This document shows positions 63,475 through 64,000 of a DNA stretch of 64,000 nt, in pieces. The notes under the pieces were generated by a model. The model saw only the letters and a program-made list of their open reading frames with translations, searched no databases and was not told the DNA's origin. Made by a program: the position numbers and the translations under genes. The stretch covers positions 1 through 64,000 of the forward strand of contig JAQVCM010000010.1 of NCBI GenBank assembly GCA_028689775.1, written 5' to 3'. Each line of letters starts with the position of its first letter. Positions within the stretch are counted from its first letter, which is position 1. Origin of the DNA: Crocinitomicaceae bacterium. Its GTDB lineage: Bacteria > Bacteroidota > Bacteroidia > Flavobacteriales_D > Crocinitomicaceae.

Positions 63475-64000
63475 AAGTTCTACTCATTTTTAGCTTCTCC
63501 CTATTCAACTTTATCAGCTTCAGCCAAACTCAAACTATATATAATCAAAAATCTTTTGGAACGACAGGGTTTATTATTAAACAGACGGTCACCAAGCTTA
63601 ATGATGGAAACTTCATTCTTGCATGCGGTTCTGAATCAGGAGTTTCTGGCGATAAAGATTCTCCATCGTACGGAGGAGGTGATGTTTGGATCATGAAAAT
63701 CAGCCCAAACCAGGATATTATATGGCAAAAATCTTTTGGTGGAACAGGGTATGAAACACCGTCAGCAGTTTTAGAAACACCCGAAGGAGATCTTTTAATC
63801 GGAGGAACTTCAAATTCACCCATTTCAGGCAACCTGACTTCAGGAAATCAGGGAGGAAATGATTATTGGTTGATAAAACTTAAGGCAGATGGCGAAATCA
63901 TTTGGCAAAACAATTATGGAGGTGCGGACAGTGATCAATTAGAGGCTATGTCGCTTGTTTCTCCAACAAAATATGTGGTTTCTGGAACTTCACTATCAAA
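63471..64000 (+). CDS. Secreted propeller-repeat protein, likely T9SS cargo (partial)
   Basis: The first 176 codons of a gene that runs off the window. Signal peptide MKVLLIFSFSLFNFISFSQ, then repeats of about 55 residues: SGDKDSPSYGGGDVWIMKIS, NQDIIWQKSFGGTGYE, then SGNLTSGNQGGNDYWLIKLK and IIWQNNYGGADSDQ. The pattern of W-I/L-x-K-[LI], I-x-W-Q-x-[SN]-[FY]-G-G is that of Bacteroidota propeller proteins that usually end in a type A sorting domain; the C-terminus is not seen here. Confidence 0.85.
   Translation, partial: MKVLLIFSFSLFNFISFSQTQTIYNQKSFGTTGFIIKQTVTKLNDGNFILACGSESGVSGDKDSPSYGGGDVWIMKISPNQDIIWQKSFGGTGYETPSAVLETPEGDLLIGGTSNSPISGNLTSGNQGGNDYWLIKLKADGEIIWQNNYGGADSDQLEAMSLVSPTKYVVSGTSLS

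Overview
The window is an AT-rich stretch of a Bacteroidota chromosome, most likely a Flavobacteriales / Crocinitomicaceae-type gliding bacterium. This rests on the gliding genes gldA, gldB and gldC, on several secreted proteins with type IX secretion (T9SS) type A C-terminal sorting domains, on weak Shine-Dalgarno sites, and on promoters of the Bacteroidota form (TTG, about 20 bases, TAnnTTTG). The genus is inferred from gene style, not proven. No rRNA, tRNA or CRISPR array was seen.

Layout. 1-113: the end of an insertion sequence (probably IS256-like) that has cut into an unknown gene (65-886). 920-4963: a TroABCD/Mnt-type metal ABC operon whose two permeases both carry C-terminal winged-helix-like domains; its promoter is bracketed by two TTAG-N6-CTAA boxes. 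5477-12565: TetR regulator, small membrane protein, His-rich lipoprotein, then TolC, adaptor and RND pump. 12627-14547: lone XRE regulator and a T9SS cargo protein. 14625-19459: a three-gene amino-acid catabolic operon (tryptophanase, tyrosine phenol-lyase, ADP-forming acyl-CoA synthetase). 19625-24726: FkbM methyltransferase and a lipoprotein / beta-barrel / T9SS cargo gene set. 24775-30602: fatty-acid beta-oxidation (thiolase; divergent MarR, FadN-type bifunctional enzyme, FadA). 30870-32509: hipBA toxin-antitoxin pair. 32761-38980: mutS, an rRNA/tRNA methyltransferase, ferredoxin, nadE and an outer-membrane protein. 39083-40459: gldBC. 40569-44838: three signalling kinases. 44919-50087: rnhB, a T9SS-exported SGNH hydrolase and a large unknown protein. 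50394-53016: HEPN/Abi protein, lipoprotein, MscS channel. 53279-55514: gldA and tyrS. 55531-57685: a repeat/transposase module. 57733-62989: recQ, DUF748, YoaK and glycan-binding-type proteins. 63382-64000: a mini ORF and the start of another secreted repeat protein.

The most unusual object lies between the convergent genes tyrS and recQ. An IS200-type Y1 transposase gene is squeezed between two copies of one module. Each module is a tandem array of about 73-bp units (11 and 7 copies) made of two small hairpins, followed by a 175-bp element that carries hairpins of the same style. Arm changes within the array are often pairing-compatible, one is fully compensated, and three of the four differences in hairpin arms between the two 175-bp elements leave the arms still able to pair. 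This resembles a REP/RAYT system but with locally amplified tandem arrays.

Other points of note are the doubled permease-regulator fusions in the metal operon, the tnaA-tpl-ADP-forming synthetase operon, a substitution in the MutS Walker A motif, and a possibly leaderless rnhB transcript.
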